A stretch of 64,000 bases of DNA from Streptomyces sp. cf386 (GCF_900103585.1 NZ_FNHV01000016.1:124001-188000), one strand, 5' to 3'. Shown: positions 43,780-52,528, counted from the stretch's first letter. The notes: a model not told the origin generated them from the sequence alone. Made by a program: numbers and translations.

Positions 43780-46011
43780 GTGAAACGACGCAGAACCACC
43801 CTGCTGACCCTGACGGCCCTGCTGGCCGCAGGCCTCGCCGTACCGGCAGGCGCCGCAGAGGTCGAGCAGCTCAAGAACGGCACCTTCGACACCACCACCG
43901 AGCCTTGGTGGGCGAGCAGCACCGTCACCGCGGGCCTGTCCGACGGCCGACTCTGCGCCGATGTGCCCGGCGGCACCACCAACCGCTGGGACGCGGCCGT
44001 CGGCCAGAACGGCATCGCCCTGGTGAAGGGGGAGTCGTACCGCTTCTCCTTCACCGCGAACGGCTCGCCCGAGGGGCACGTCGTGCGGGCGATCGTCGGC
44101 CTGTCGGCGGCCCCGTACGACACCTACTTCGAGGTGACGCCGGAGCTGAGTGTCTCCGGCAACTCGTACGCGTACACCTTCACCTCGCCCGTCGACACCC
44201 CGCAGGGCCAGGTCGCCTTCCAGCTCGGCGGCAGTGCGGACGCGTGGCGCTTCTGCATGGACGACGCGTCCCTGCTGGGCGGCGTCCCGCCCGAGGTGTA
44301 CGAGCCCGACACCGGGCCCCGGGTGCGGGTGAACCAGGTCGCCTATCTGCCTGCCGGGCCGAAGAACGCCACGCTGGTCACCGACGCCACCGAGAAGCTG
44401 CCCTGGCAGCTGAAGAACGCCTCCGGGGCGGTGGTCGCCCACGGCTGGACCGTGCCGCGCGGCACCGACGCGTCCTCCGCGCAGAACGTCCACTCCATCG
44501 ACTTCGGCGGCTATCGGAAGAAGGGCAACGACTTCACGCTGGTCGCCGACGGAGAGGCGAGCCGCCCCTTCGACATCGGCACGGCCGCCTATGAGCGGCT
44601 GCGCCTGGACGCCGTGAAGTACTACTACACGCAGCGCAGCGGCATCGCGATCCGCGACGACTTGCGCCCCGGCTACGCCCGCCCCGCCGGACACGTCGAC
44701 GTCGTGCCCAACCGGGGCGACGGCGCGGTGCCCTGCCGGCCGGGCGTGTGCGACTACACGCTGGACGTCACCGGCGGCTGGTACGACGCCGGCGACCACG
44801 GCAAGTACGTCGTCAACGGCGGCATCTCCGTGTGGGAACTGCTGAGCACGTACGAACGCGAACGGCTGGCCCGCACGGGGGAGTCGGAGAAGCTGCGCGA
44901 CGGCACGCTCGCCATCCCGGAGAGCGGCAACAAGGTGCCGGACATCCTGGACGAGGTCCGCTGGGAGCTGGAGTTCCTGCTGAAGATGCAGGTGCCCGCC
45001 GGGCAGCCGCTGGCCGGCATGGCGCACCACAAGATCCACGACGAGCAGTGGACGGGCCTGCCACTGCTGCCGAGCGACGACCCGCAGAAGCGTGAGCTGC
45101 ATCCGCCGTCCACCGCGGCGACCCTGAACCTGGCGGCGACGGCCGCGCAGGCGGCGCGCCTGTACAAGCCGTACGACAAGGAGTTCGCGGCGAGGGTGCT
45201 GGGTGCCGCCCGCAAGGCCTGGACGGCGGCGCTCGCGCATCCCGACCGGTACGCCTCGGAGAGCGACGGCATCGGCGGCGGTACGTACGCCGACAACAAT
45301 GTCACCGACGAGTTCTACTGGGCCGCGGCCGAGCTGTATCTCAGCACGGGGGAGAAGGAGTTCGCGGACCACGTCCTGGGCTCCCCGGTCCACACGGCCG
45401 ACATCTTCGGCGCCCTGGGCTACGACTGGGCCAGGACCGCGGCCGCGGCCCGGCTGGACCTGGCGACCGTGCCGAGCGGGCTGCCGGGCCGGGACAAGGT
45501 GCGCCAGTCCGTGATCAAGGGTGCGGACGCCTACCTGGCCACCCTGAAGTCACAGCCGTACGGGATGCCGTACGCCCCGGCGGGCAACCTCTACGACTGG
45601 GGGTCCAACCACCAGATCCTGCACAACGCCGTCGTCATCGCCACCGCGTACGACATCACGGGCGCCTCGAAGTACCGGGACGGCGCGGTGGAGAGCATGG
45701 ACTACCTGTTCGGTCGCAACGCGCTGAACATCTCGTACGTGACCGGCTACGGCGAGGTCAACTCCCGCAACCAGCACGCCCGTTGGTATGCCCACCAGCT
45801 TGACCCGAACCAGCCGAACCCGCCCGTCGGCACGCTCGCGGGCGGGCCGAACTCGAGCATTCAGGACCCCTACGCACAGAGCAAACTCCAGGGCTGCGTC
45901 GGTCAGTTCTGCTACATCGACGATATTCAGTCTTGGTCGACGAACGAGCACACGATCAACTGGAACTCCGCCCTGACCCGGATGGCCTCCTTCGTGGCCG
46001 ACCAGGGGTAG
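43780..46011 (+). CDS. Secreted GH9 cellulase/cellobiohydrolase with CBM4-like and Ig-like domains
   Basis: Exported enzyme of 743 residues. A signal peptide ([24 protein letters not shown]) is followed by a CBM4-like jelly roll (about 30-165), a CelD_N Ig-like domain ([13 protein letters not shown]) and a GH9 (alpha/alpha)6 domain. GH9 signatures are [12 protein letters not shown] with Asp336/Asp339 and the C-terminal [11 protein letters not shown] with proton donor Glu723. It should hydrolyse beta-1,4-glucan with inversion. GTG 43780 lies 7 nt after GAGGAG; the frame is open to 43681 but that part overlaps the CebR box. Control by CebR is strongly suggested. Confidence 0.95.
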   Translation: MKRRRTTLLTLTALLAAGLAVPAGAAEVEQLKNGTFDTTTEPWWASSTVTAGLSDGRLCADVPGGTTNRWDAAVGQNGIALVKGESYRFSFTANGSPEGHVVRAIVGLSAAPYDTYFEVTPELSVSGNSYAYTFTSPVDTPQGQVAFQLGGSADAWRFCMDDASLLGGVPPEVYEPDTGPRVRVNQVAYLPAGPKNATLVTDATEKLPWQLKNASGAVVAHGWTVPRGTDASSAQNVHSIDFGGYRKKGNDFTLVADGEASRPFDIGTAAYERLRLDAVKYYYTQRSGIAIRDDLRPGYARPAGHVDVVPNRGDGAVPCRPGVCDYTLDVTGGWYDAGDHGKYVVNGGISVWELLSTYERERLARTGESEKLRDGTLAIPESGNKVPDILDEVRWELEFLLKMQVPAGQPLAGMAHHKIHDEQWTGLPLLPSDDPQKRELHPPSTAATLNLAATAAQAARLYKPYDKEFAARVLGAARKAWTAALAHPDRYASESDGIGGGTYADNNVTDEFYWAAAELYLSTGEKEFADHVLGSPVHTADIFGALGYDWARTAAAARLDLATVPSGLPGRDKVRQSVIKGADAYLATLKSQPYGMPYAPAGNLYDWGSNHQILHNAVVIATAYDITGASKYRDGAVESMDYLFGRNALNISYVTGYGEVNSRNQHARWYAHQLDPNQPNPPVGTLAGGPNSSIQDPYAQSKLQGCVGQFCYIDDIQSWSTNEHTINWNSALTRMASFVADQG

Positions 46012-46019
46012 GAGCGGCG

Positions 46020-46050
46020 AGCCCGCCGTCGCGGAGTGCGGCGGCGGGCT
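46020..46050. terminator. Hairpin terminator after the GH9 gene
   Basis: AGCCCGCCGTCGC (46020-46032) pairs with GCGGCGGCGGGCT (46038-46050) with one G-U pair, around a 5-base loop, 8 nt after the GH9 stop and before the convergent gene's stop. Confidence 0.75.
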
Positions 46051-46071
46051 TCCGGCGGTGACGGGCTGCCG

Positions 46072-46857
46072 CTACGAGGCGGTGTTCCTGACCGGGAGGT
46101 CCTTGCTCGCGCCCGCTATGTAGTAGTCCTTGGGGGCCGAGAAGAGCACGAACTCGCGGTCGTACGCGCGGATCCTGGTGGTGATGGTGAAGTTGCCGTC
46201 AGCGTCCGTGGTGGTCTGCGCGTGGTACTCGCTCTCGTAGTACTGCCGCAGGAAGACCCGGGTCCCGGCGACCGGTCCGTGCCCGGCGGGCCAGGTGACC
46301 TTGCCGGTGACGGTGAGGCGCATGCCGGGGTGCACGATGAGGTTGCTGACGCGGTACGTGAGGGAGCTCGTGACGGGCTCGACGTTCACGGCGGTGTCCG
46401 CGAACGCCATCTGGCCGTCGGTGGGGTCCGTGTCGTGCATGGCGCGGAACCGCACCTGGTGGCGCGGGGAGAGGTAACGGCTCGGCTGGTCCTCCCAGCG
46501 GTCCGCCGGGACGTCCTCAAGGGCGAACCGTCCCTTGGCATCCGTGCGGACCGTGCCCAGGCTGCGGGTCTCCCACTCCGTCGGGTCGATCGGGTCGCCC
46601 CACGGGTTCCAGGTGTCGAACAGGACGGACTGCTCCAGCTCGACCGGCGTGTCCGCGGCGGGCGTCCCGTCCGGCCGGGTCAGGGTCCCGGTCAGGTCGA
46701 CCGTGCGCTGGTCGAAGTCGGTGGTAGCGGTGCTGCTGGTGAGGGTCACCGTGTAGTCGCGGTCCGCAGAGTGGGCGGACGGTACGACCACCGCGCCGGC
46801 GAGCAGGGTGAGGGCGGCGACCGCGGTCGTCCGGGTGGCTGTTAAGCGCATGTGCAC
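46072..46857 (-). CDS. Secreted Ig-like / CarboxypepD_reg-type beta protein
   Basis: Exported protein of 261 residues with a clear signal peptide (TTAVAALTLLAGAVVVPSAHSA). The rest is beta-rich, with two repeats of a TGTLTRPDGTPAADTPVELEQ / GRFALEDV and TGKVTWPAGHGPVAGTRVFL / GNFTITTRI pattern, like carboxypeptidase-regulatory or transthyretin-like Ig folds. I do not recognise a specific function. The GTG at 46857 lies 5 nt after GGAG; ATG 46851 is an alternative. It carries a TTA leucine codon (46845-46843) just after the start, so it is a candidate bldA-dependent gene. Confidence 0.75.
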   Translation of the reverse strand: MHMRLTATRTTAVAALTLLAGAVVVPSAHSADRDYTVTLTSSTATTDFDQRTVDLTGTLTRPDGTPAADTPVELEQSVLFDTWNPWGDPIDPTEWETRSLGTVRTDAKGRFALEDVPADRWEDQPSRYLSPRHQVRFRAMHDTDPTDGQMAFADTAVNVEPVTSSLTYRVSNLIVHPGMRLTVTGKVTWPAGHGPVAGTRVFLRQYYESEYHAQTTTDADGNFTITTRIRAYDREFVLFSAPKDYYIAGASKDLPVRNTAS

Positions 46858-47016
46858 GTGAACTCCGTTGGAGATGAGGCTCGTTGTCGTGCCGGGAACA
46901 TGTGGTGGTGTGCCGGCATGGGGTGTGACAGCGGGGCATCACCCGGGGTTGTAGGGGCCGTCGGGACGGGACGGCCCCGGTACATGCAGTACGACCGTTG
47001 GTCGCCGCCCGTTTCC

Positions 47017-48486
47017 CTACGGTTCGTTCTCGACGAGCTCGCCGGGTCGCTCGTGGGCGGTGAGGGTGTGCAGTTCGGCCAGGCTCAGCGGCTCGTGCAC
47101 CTCGACGTACGCGCCGTGCGGAAGCCGCTTGATCACGCCGGTCTCCCGGCCGTGCAACACCCGTTCCCTGTCGCGGAGTTGAAGCCCGAGACAGATGCGG
47201 CGGGTGACGACGAACACGGTCACCGGGACGACCAGCGCGGCGATACGGATCGCCCAGGTCACCGTGTTGATCGACAGATGGAGCCGGGTCGCCACGATGT
47301 CGTTGCCGCCGCCCGCCAGCAGGATCAGATAGAGGCTGATCCAGGCCGCGCCGATCCCCGTGCGGACGGGACGGTTGCGGGGACGGTCGAGGAGGTGGTG
47401 CTCACGCTTGTCACCCGTGATCCTGGCCTCCAGGAAGGGGTACACGCCGATGAACACCAGCAGGAGCGGGAAGACCACGACCGGGATCAGCACCCCGAGG
47501 ACGAGCGTGTGGCCCCACAGCGTGATCTCCCAGCCCGGCATGACGCGGACCAGGCCCTCGGCGAAGCCCAGGTACCAGTCGGGCTGGGCGCCGGTGGAGA
47601 CCTGGTCGGCGCGGTAGGGGCCGTACGACCAGACCGGGTTGATCGTCGCCACCGCCGCCATGAACGTGAGCGCGCCGAACACCAGGAAGAAGAAGCCGCC
47701 CGCCTTCGCCAGGTACACCGGCATGAACGGGGCGCCGACGACATTGCGTTCGGTACGTCCGGGGCCCGCGAACTGGGTGTGCTTGTGGAACACGACCAGC
47801 AGGAGGTGCGCCACGATCAGCGCCGCCATGATGCCGGGGATCACCAGGATGTGCAGCGAGTAGAAGCGCGCCACGATGTCATGGCCCGGGAACTCGCCGC
47901 CGAACAGGAACATCGAGAGATACGTCCCGACGATCGGCACCGACAGCAGCGCGCCGTTCACGAACCGCAGGCCCGTCCCCGACAGCAGGTCGTCCGGTAG
48001 CGAGTAGCCGAAGAGGCCCTCGAACATGCCGAGGAACAACAGGGACCAGCCGAAGAGCCAGTTGACCTCCCGGGGCCTCCGGAACGACCCCGTGAAGAAG
48101 TGCCGCATCATGTGCGTGAGCATCCCGGCGACGAAGACCAGCGCCGCCCAGTGGTGCAGCTGCCGGATCAGCAGCCCGCCGCGTACGTCGAAGCTGATGT
48201 CCAGCGTGGAGGCGTACGCCTCGGACATGCGGACGCCGTTCAGCGGGAGGTAACTGCCGTGGTACGTCACCTCGTTCATCGACGGATGGAAGAAGAAGGT
48301 GAGGTACACGCCCGTCAGGATCAGGACGACGAAGCTGTACAGGCAGATCTCGCCGAGCAGGAAGGACCAGTGGTCCGGGAAGACCTTGCGCAGGTACTTC
48401 CGGCCGAGGGAGTGGATGCCGAGCCGCCCGTCGAACCAGTCCGCGACCCGTTCACCCCTGCCGGGCGGCAGCTCCCGGGTGCTCAT
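47017..48486 (-). CDS. Orphan cytochrome b subunit (QcrB-like)
   Basis: Membrane protein of 489 residues with about nine helices, homologous to actinobacterial cytochrome bc1 subunit QcrB. The paired heme-ligand histidines lie in RQLHHWAALVFVAGMLTHMMRH and in YSLHILVIPGIMAALIVAHL; the quinol-site motif is PDWY (as in PDWYLGFAEG). The Rieske (QcrA) and cytochrome c (QcrC) genes of the normal cluster are absent, so this is a second, stand-alone copy. Its ATG overlaps the stop of an ECF41 sigma factor gene by 4 nt, behind GGGAGGGGG, so the two are translated together. Confidence 0.92.
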   Translation of the reverse strand: MSTRELPPGRGERVADWFDGRLGIHSLGRKYLRKVFPDHWSFLLGEICLYSFVVLILTGVYLTFFFHPSMNEVTYHGSYLPLNGVRMSEAYASTLDISFDVRGGLLIRQLHHWAALVFVAGMLTHMMRHFFTGSFRRPREVNWLFGWSLLFLGMFEGLFGYSLPDDLLSGTGLRFVNGALLSVPIVGTYLSMFLFGGEFPGHDIVARFYSLHILVIPGIMAALIVAHLLLVVFHKHTQFAGPGRTERNVVGAPFMPVYLAKAGGFFFLVFGALTFMAAVATINPVWSYGPYRADQVSTGAQPDWYLGFAEGLVRVMPGWEITLWGHTLVLGVLIPVVVFPLLLVFIGVYPFLEARITGDKREHHLLDRPRNRPVRTGIGAAWISLYLILLAGGGNDIVATRLHLSINTVTWAIRIAALVVPVTVFVVTRRICLGLQLRDRERVLHGRETGVIKRLPHGAYVEVHEPLSLAELHTLTAHERPGELVENEP

Positions 48487-49409
48487 GCCCCCTCCCTGCG
48501 CACATGCGTCAGCTTGTCCGGGTTGCTGATGACGTAGACGCCCGACACCCGCTCGCCGTCCGGCGTGAGGTCCAGGACCAGGACGGCATACGGCTCCTCG
48601 CCCTGGAACAGCATCACCGCGTCGTCGCCGTTGACCCGCCGGTAGCGCAGCTGGAGGTGGCCCCCACCGCCCCTCTTCGCGTACGAGCCGAAGAACCGGA
48701 CCGCCTTGTCCCGTCCCCGCACGGGACGCAGCGCCGCCGGCTTCCGCTTGCCGCCGCCGTCCGTCCACACCGTCACGTCCGGTGCGAGGATCTCCATCAG
48801 CTCGGCGATGTCGCCGCCCACCGCGGCCCGCACGAACCGCTCGGTCGCCTCCCGCCGCACCCGCGGATGCGCCTCGTACAGCGGTCGCCTCGCGTGCACA
48901 TGCTCCCGGGCGCGATGCGCCAGCTGCCGTACCGCCGCCGGGCTGCGGTCGATGATCTGCGCGATCTCCGTGTGGGGATACCCGAACACCTCGTGCAGCA
49001 CGAACACGGCGCGTTCCAGCGGCGTCAGCGACTCCAGCACGACCAGCATCGCCAGTGACACCGACTCGGTGCGCAGGGCCGGGTCGTCGGCCCCGGCACC
49101 CTCGCCGTCCGCGACCAGCGGCTCGGGCAGCCACGGGCCGACGTACGTCTCCTGGCGACGGCTGATCGCGGACCGCCGGGTCAGCGCGTGGTTCACCGCG
49201 ATCCGCACGAGATACGCCCGCGGGTTCGCGACCCCGTCGAGCGGCGCACCCCTGCCGCGCGCCGTCCACGAAAGCCAGGTCTCCTGAAGGACGTCCTCGG
49301 TGTCGGCGACGCTGCCGAGCATGTTGTAGACGACGCCGAACATCAGCTCACGGTGGCGGACGAAGACGCCGGTCGCGTCGTCGGTGACGGGTGCGGGGGT
49401 GTCGGACAT
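48483..49409 (-). CDS. ECF41-type sigma factor with SnoaL-like C-terminal domain
   Basis: Extracytoplasmic-function sigma factor of 308 residues: region 2 (FGVVYNMLGSVADTEDVLQETWLSW), region 4 (VFGYPHTEIAQIIDRSPAAVRQLAHRAR) and a fused NTF2/SnoaL-like domain. The ECF41 hallmarks WLPEP between regions 2 and 4, DGGGK in the extension, and NPDKL near the C-terminus are all present. In this group the extension, not an anti-sigma factor, controls activity. Unusually the gene is coupled by ATGA overlap to a cytochrome b gene instead of the usual oxidoreductase/decarboxylase/epimerase partner. A TGTCACA element lies about 54 nt upstream. Confidence 0.95.
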   Translation of the reverse strand: MSDTPAPVTDDATGVFVRHRELMFGVVYNMLGSVADTEDVLQETWLSWTARGRGAPLDGVANPRAYLVRIAVNHALTRRSAISRRQETYVGPWLPEPLVADGEGAGADDPALRTESVSLAMLVVLESLTPLERAVFVLHEVFGYPHTEIAQIIDRSPAAVRQLAHRAREHVHARRPLYEAHPRVRREATERFVRAAVGGDIAELMEILAPDVTVWTDGGGKRKPAALRPVRGRDKAVRFFGSYAKRGGGGHLQLRYRRVNGDDAVMLFQGEEPYAVLVLDLTPDGERVSGVYVISNPDKLTHVRREGA

Positions 49410-49462
49410 ACGGGGGCCTCCCAGTGCGTGCTCACCACTGCGAGGGCCGGCGGGGGCCTGAG

Positions 49463-49469
49463 TGTGACA
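49463..49469 (-). promoter_or_regulatory. TGTCACA, ECF41-like -35 element
   Basis: TGTCACA on the minus strand, 54 nt upstream of the sigma factor ATG. ECF41 promoters are known to have TGTCACA, 16 nt, then CGTC; the -10 part here is CCCT, not CGTC, so the match is only partial. A second GGTCACA lies 19 nt further upstream. Confidence 0.3.
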
Positions 49470-49600
49470 TCCCAGGGGGCGAATGTGACCTACGTCTCGG
49501 GACCGTCGTAGGGGTGGTCCGGTGAGCGGCCAGGTGCTCGACCGAGCGTTCCGTGTCCCCTCGGTACCGTCGTGCATCACACTTGACCTGCACGTATTTA

Positions 49601-49614
49601 CGGGTAAGTACCCG
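49601..49614. promoter_or_regulatory. Operator-like palindrome of the toxin-antitoxin promoter
   Basis: CGGGTA-AG-TACCCG, perfect arms, lies between a TTGACC -35 (49583-49588) and the antitoxin ATG at 49632 and covers the expected -10 position. It fits autoregulation by the ribbon-helix-helix antitoxin. Confidence 0.55.
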
Positions 49615-49631
49615 AGCGGTACCGTGAGGGC

Positions 49632-49877
49632 ATGCCAGCTCTCAACGTGGAGTTCAGCGACCGCGAGCTAGAGGACCTGCGGCAGATCGCCAAGGAACGC
49701 GGTACGTCGATGAAGGCACTCGTGCGCGAGGCCGCCGCGGCCGACATAGCCCGGCACCGTGCGCTGCAGGAGGGCGCCGAGGCGTTCCGTCGGTTCTTCG
49801 CGTCGCACGCCGACGAGTTCGCGGCCGCCTTCCCTGACGACGAACCGTCCGCCAAGGGCGCGGGACGGGCTGCCTGA
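49632..49877 (+). CDS. Ribbon-helix-helix antitoxin
   Basis: Protein of 81 residues. The N-terminal LNVEFSDRELEDLRQIAKERGTSMKALVREAAAA is a ribbon-helix-helix DNA-binding unit; the acidic/aromatic C-terminal part (AFRRFFASHADEFAAAF) would wrap the toxin. It starts behind an unusual weak site (GTGAGGG) and is followed by the toxin gene after 3 nt. It most likely neutralises the Fic-like partner and represses the operon through the palindrome at 49601. Confidence 0.85.
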   Translation: MPALNVEFSDRELEDLRQIAKERGTSMKALVREAAAADIARHRALQEGAEAFRRFFASHADEFAAAFPDDEPSAKGAGRAA

Positions 49878-49880
49878 CCG

Positions 49881-50258
49881 ATGGCACCAGTCCTCCATAT
49901 CGACGTGCCCTGGCTGCTCCAACGGCACGAAGAGGTCCTGCCGGACCAGCCCACGATCAACGACTTCTCCGCGTTGGTCGCCGCCGTCGCCCGCCATCGC
50001 GTGGATCCGCCCCGCCTGGGCGTCGACTCCGACCCGGCCTGGCGAGCCGCCGCGCTGCTGCACACCCTCGCCCTGCTCAAGCCGCTTCCCTCGGCCAACG
50101 CCCGCTTCGCCTGCGCGTCCGCGGTGGCCTACATGTTCGTCAGCGGCGTCGGCATCGACCCGCCCTACGGCGCCCTCGTCGACCTCGCCCGCGACCTGAT
50201 CTCCGGCAAGGTCGACGTGTACGGCGCGGCCGACCGGCTGCGCTCCTGGCAGATCTGA
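49881..50258 (+). CDS. Fic/Doc-like toxin with degenerate catalytic motif
   Basis: Protein of 125 residues resembling Doc-type toxins: an all-helical layout with the pattern VAAVARHRVDPPRLG, ALLHTLALLKPLPSANARFACASAVAYMFVSGV. The Fic core, normally HPFxxGNKRT, reads KPLPSANARF: Pro, Asn and Arg are kept, but the catalytic His is Lys and the Gly is Ala. Enzymatic AMP or phosphate transfer by the standard mechanism is therefore doubtful. The gene follows the antitoxin by 3 nt and ends before a hairpin terminator. This divergent Fic group is common in Streptomyces; activity unknown. Confidence 0.75.
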   Translation: MAPVLHIDVPWLLQRHEEVLPDQPTINDFSALVAAVARHRVDPPRLGVDSDPAWRAAALLHTLALLKPLPSANARFACASAVAYMFVSGVGIDPPYGALVDLARDLISGKVDVYGAADRLRSWQI

Positions 50259-50286
50259 GACCCGTCGGCCGGGCGGACCCGTTCGG

Positions 50287-50317
50287 CCCGCCCTCGGGGC
50301 CGCCGACCGAGGGCGGG
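50287..50317. terminator. Hairpin terminator after the toxin gene
   Basis: CCCGCCCTCG (50287-50296) and CGAGGGCGGG (50308-50317) form a perfect 10-bp stem with an 11-base loop, 29 nt after the toxin stop. Confidence 0.75.
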
Positions 50318-50762
50318 AGGAACGGGGTCGGCGGCCCATGTCGCGCAGGAGAGCCGCCGGTCCTGCGCGGGGCCTTCCGAGGGGCCGCTTCCAGTGGACT
50401 ACGCCGGTGCACGCGCTGGGGAGCGTGCGTGGTGCTCCGGCGTGTGCGTGTGTTTCACACGGGGCGCATGGAATGTCGAAAGCTCGCGCAGGTGCGGCGA
50501 GTTGCCGCCGAATCTGACTTTCTTTCAAAGGTGCGGATGTTGCCCAAGTGCCTTGTTGGTCATGAGTGTGCTGTGCAAGGGTGAACTACCCGTGGGGGGT
50601 GGAAAAGGCTGGGGCTCATTCGTTCCGTGGGGAACCGGGACGGATGGACGTTGGTGAATTCGCGCTCCCCGCGCTCACGCCGAAAAGGTACACACCAGAC
50701 CGCTCCGCCTTTTCGGCCACCAGACCTTCTGAGTCACCTGCGCGTGGGAAGGATTCCGTTCA
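50318..50762. other. 445-bp upstream region of the second lectin-type gene
   Basis: No credible coding frame. It becomes AT-richer after 50.5 kb and contains the CTTGTT-N14-TGTGCAAGGGTG element (50552-50583) that is also found upstream of the 34899 paralogue, 180 nt before the start codon. GGAAGGA precedes the GTG start. Confidence 0.6.
50552..50583 (+). promoter_or_regulatory. Upstream element shared by the two lectin-type sigma-like genes, copy 2
   Basis: CTTGTT (50552-50557), 14 nt, then TGTGCAAGGGTG (50572-50583). It differs at one base from copy 1 in the downstream block and has the same spacing. Confidence 0.45.
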
Positions 50763-52379
50763 GTGCCCACCCCCCACCCCCCTCGCCCCCCTTACCCGCC
50801 GCCCGGCGGGGTTCCCGAGGAATCCGACGAAGGTCTCGCCGCCCGGCTGCGGGGCCGTCCGGACAACGAGGCCGCCCCGTCCGTCGCGCTGCTCATGGCG
50901 CGGCACTGGCAACCGGCCCGCGAATACGCGGTGATCTGTCTCGCCGCTCCGTCAGGCGCCGCGGACATGGTGACCGCCGCCGCCTTCCACCAGGTCCTCG
51001 ACCGTCTGGCGCTGGGCGAACCGGCCGCCGCGCTACGGCCCCGGCTCCTTGTCGCCGTCCGGGACACGGTCCGGCAGTGGTCGGCCGAAGACCAAATAGC
51101 GGGCGTTCTGCCGGAGCTGGCGAAACCCGCGGGCGGCCGCGGTATGCGAACGGCGAAGTCGATGACGCCCGAAAATCGGAAGCTCGCCGATCGGTCATTC
51201 CAGGCGCTTCCGGGACTTGCCCGATGTCTGCTCTGGCATACCGAGGTCGAAGCCGAGCCGCTAAGCATCCCGGCCGGTCTGTTGGGCATGGATACCGTTA
51301 CCGCCTCGGCCGCCCTCGAACAGGCGCGTGATAAATTCCGTGAAGGTTGTGTACATGCCCATCGGGAACTCGCGCCGACGAAGGATTGCCGGTTCTACAA
51401 CCGCCTCCTCGACGTCCCGATTCGTCGAGGCGGGGCTCTGCTGCCGGATGTCCAGCAGCATCTGACGGAGTGCCGCTACTGCCGTAACGCCGCCGAACAA
51501 CTGAGCCATTTCGAGGGCGGGTTGGGCGGGCTCATCGCCGAGGCGGTGCTCGGCTGGGGCGCGCGCCGCTATCTGGACACCCGTCCGGGCCGTACACAGA
51601 CCGACGGCACCCACGCGCGAGGCTCCGCCCGGCACGGCGCCGGACGACGACGCCTCCTGTCGCGCATCCCCATGCAGGTCCGCAGACCCGCCGGCGGACC
51701 GCGCTCCTCGCGGACCCTGCTCACCGGCGTGGGCCTGGCCTCCGCGGGGCTGATCGCGGCCATGCTCGCCGCCGGCCTGCTCTCGGACGACGACGGGGTC
51801 GACCCGGCCGCCTCCGCCACCGGCGGCGGCACCGGAACCCAGCTGCCGCCCGCGGTGTCCTCCTCACCGCCCGGCACGGCCCAACTCCCCACCGCACCGC
51901 TGCAGTCCAGGCTGCGCAACACCGACGCCGACCTGTGCCTCGACATCCGGGGCGAACCGAAGGCGGGTGCCGGGACCGAGCTGGCCGAGTGCTCGGCCGA
52001 CGACACCCAGCAGTGGTCGTACGAGAAGGACGGCCTGCTGCGCAGCGTGGCGGAACCCGACCTGTGCCTGGACTCGCACATCGACGCCGGTGTGGTGATC
52101 CTCGGCAAGTGCGCCGACGACGACGCGAAGCGGGCCGAGGACGTGCGCTACGACCTCACCGTGCAGGGCGAGTTACTGCCCCGCTGGGACGACCAGCTGG
52201 CCCTCGCGCCCACCGCGTCCGACGCGGGCTCCGACATCGTCGTCAAGGTCCGCGACGGGTCCGACGCGCAGCGCTGGCTCACCGATCCGGTGGCGTCGGC
52301 GAGCCCCGGCTCGCTGTCGAGCGGGGAGACCGAGACACCGGCGGCGCGGGCTGTGAGGTTGGCGGAGGAAGAGGTGTAG
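50763..52379 (+). CDS. Membrane-tethered sigma-like / zinc-finger protein with ricin-B lectin domain, paralogue 2
   Basis: Protein of 538 residues and a shorter paralogue of the 34899 product. Sigma-like N-terminal half (about 40-210; CLLWHTEVEAEPLSIPAGLLG corresponds to a decayed region 4), H233-x3-C237-x2-C240 zinc signature at exactly the same residue numbers as in the paralogue, AEAVLGWGA helix, basic stretch and a single membrane helix (318-340), then an external ricin-B-like beta-trefoil (about 375-510). It lacks the long repeat linker and Gly/Tyr tail. Codon 471 is TTA (52173-52175). Start GTG 50763 follows GGAAGGA. The function, sensing a glycan outside and controlling transcription inside, is an inference from architecture. 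Confidence 0.8.
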   Translation: MPTPHPPRPPYPPPGGVPEESDEGLAARLRGRPDNEAAPSVALLMARHWQPAREYAVICLAAPSGAADMVTAAAFHQVLDRLALGEPAAALRPRLLVAVRDTVRQWSAEDQIAGVLPELAKPAGGRGMRTAKSMTPENRKLADRSFQALPGLARCLLWHTEVEAEPLSIPAGLLGMDTVTASAALEQARDKFREGCVHAHRELAPTKDCRFYNRLLDVPIRRGGALLPDVQQHLTECRYCRNAAEQLSHFEGGLGGLIAEAVLGWGARRYLDTRPGRTQTDGTHARGSARHGAGRRRLLSRIPMQVRRPAGGPRSSRTLLTGVGLASAGLIAAMLAAGLLSDDDGVDPAASATGGGTGTQLPPAVSSSPPGTAQLPTAPLQSRLRNTDADLCLDIRGEPKAGAGTELAECSADDTQQWSYEKDGLLRSVAEPDLCLDSHIDAGVVILGKCADDDAKRAEDVRYDLTVQGELLPRWDDQLALAPTASDAGSDIVVKVRDGSDAQRWLTDPVASASPGSLSSGETETPAARAVRLAEEEV

Positions 52380-52409
52380 ACGCTTTGCTGGTGGTGCCGG
52401 GTGCGTTGT

Positions 52410-52492
52410 CGGTTGTCTGCGGCGCCGTGGGGGCTGGTCGCGCCCGCGCGGCGGAGCCGCATATCGAGCACAGCCCCGCGCCCCTGAGGGCG
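52410..52492 (-). repeat. Dispersed intergenic repeat, copy C (inverted)
   Basis: Reverse-complement copy containing, in order on the minus strand, the CGCCCTCAGGGGCG hairpin, CGGGGCTGTG, GATATGCGGCTCCGCCGCG, GGGCGCGACCAGCC and GCCGCAGAC. It lies between the convergent lectin-type and hydroxyacid dehydrogenase genes. Confidence 0.75.
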
Positions 52493-52528
52493 TTGCCGAC
52501 CCGTCGGCAGAAAGTTCGCCGGGCCTGC

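Noticed and set aside
50394-50657. 88-codon frame in the intergenic region before the second lectin-type gene
   Set aside because: Cys- and Gly-rich with no motif, no ribosome site, and third-position composition unlike the neighbouring genes.
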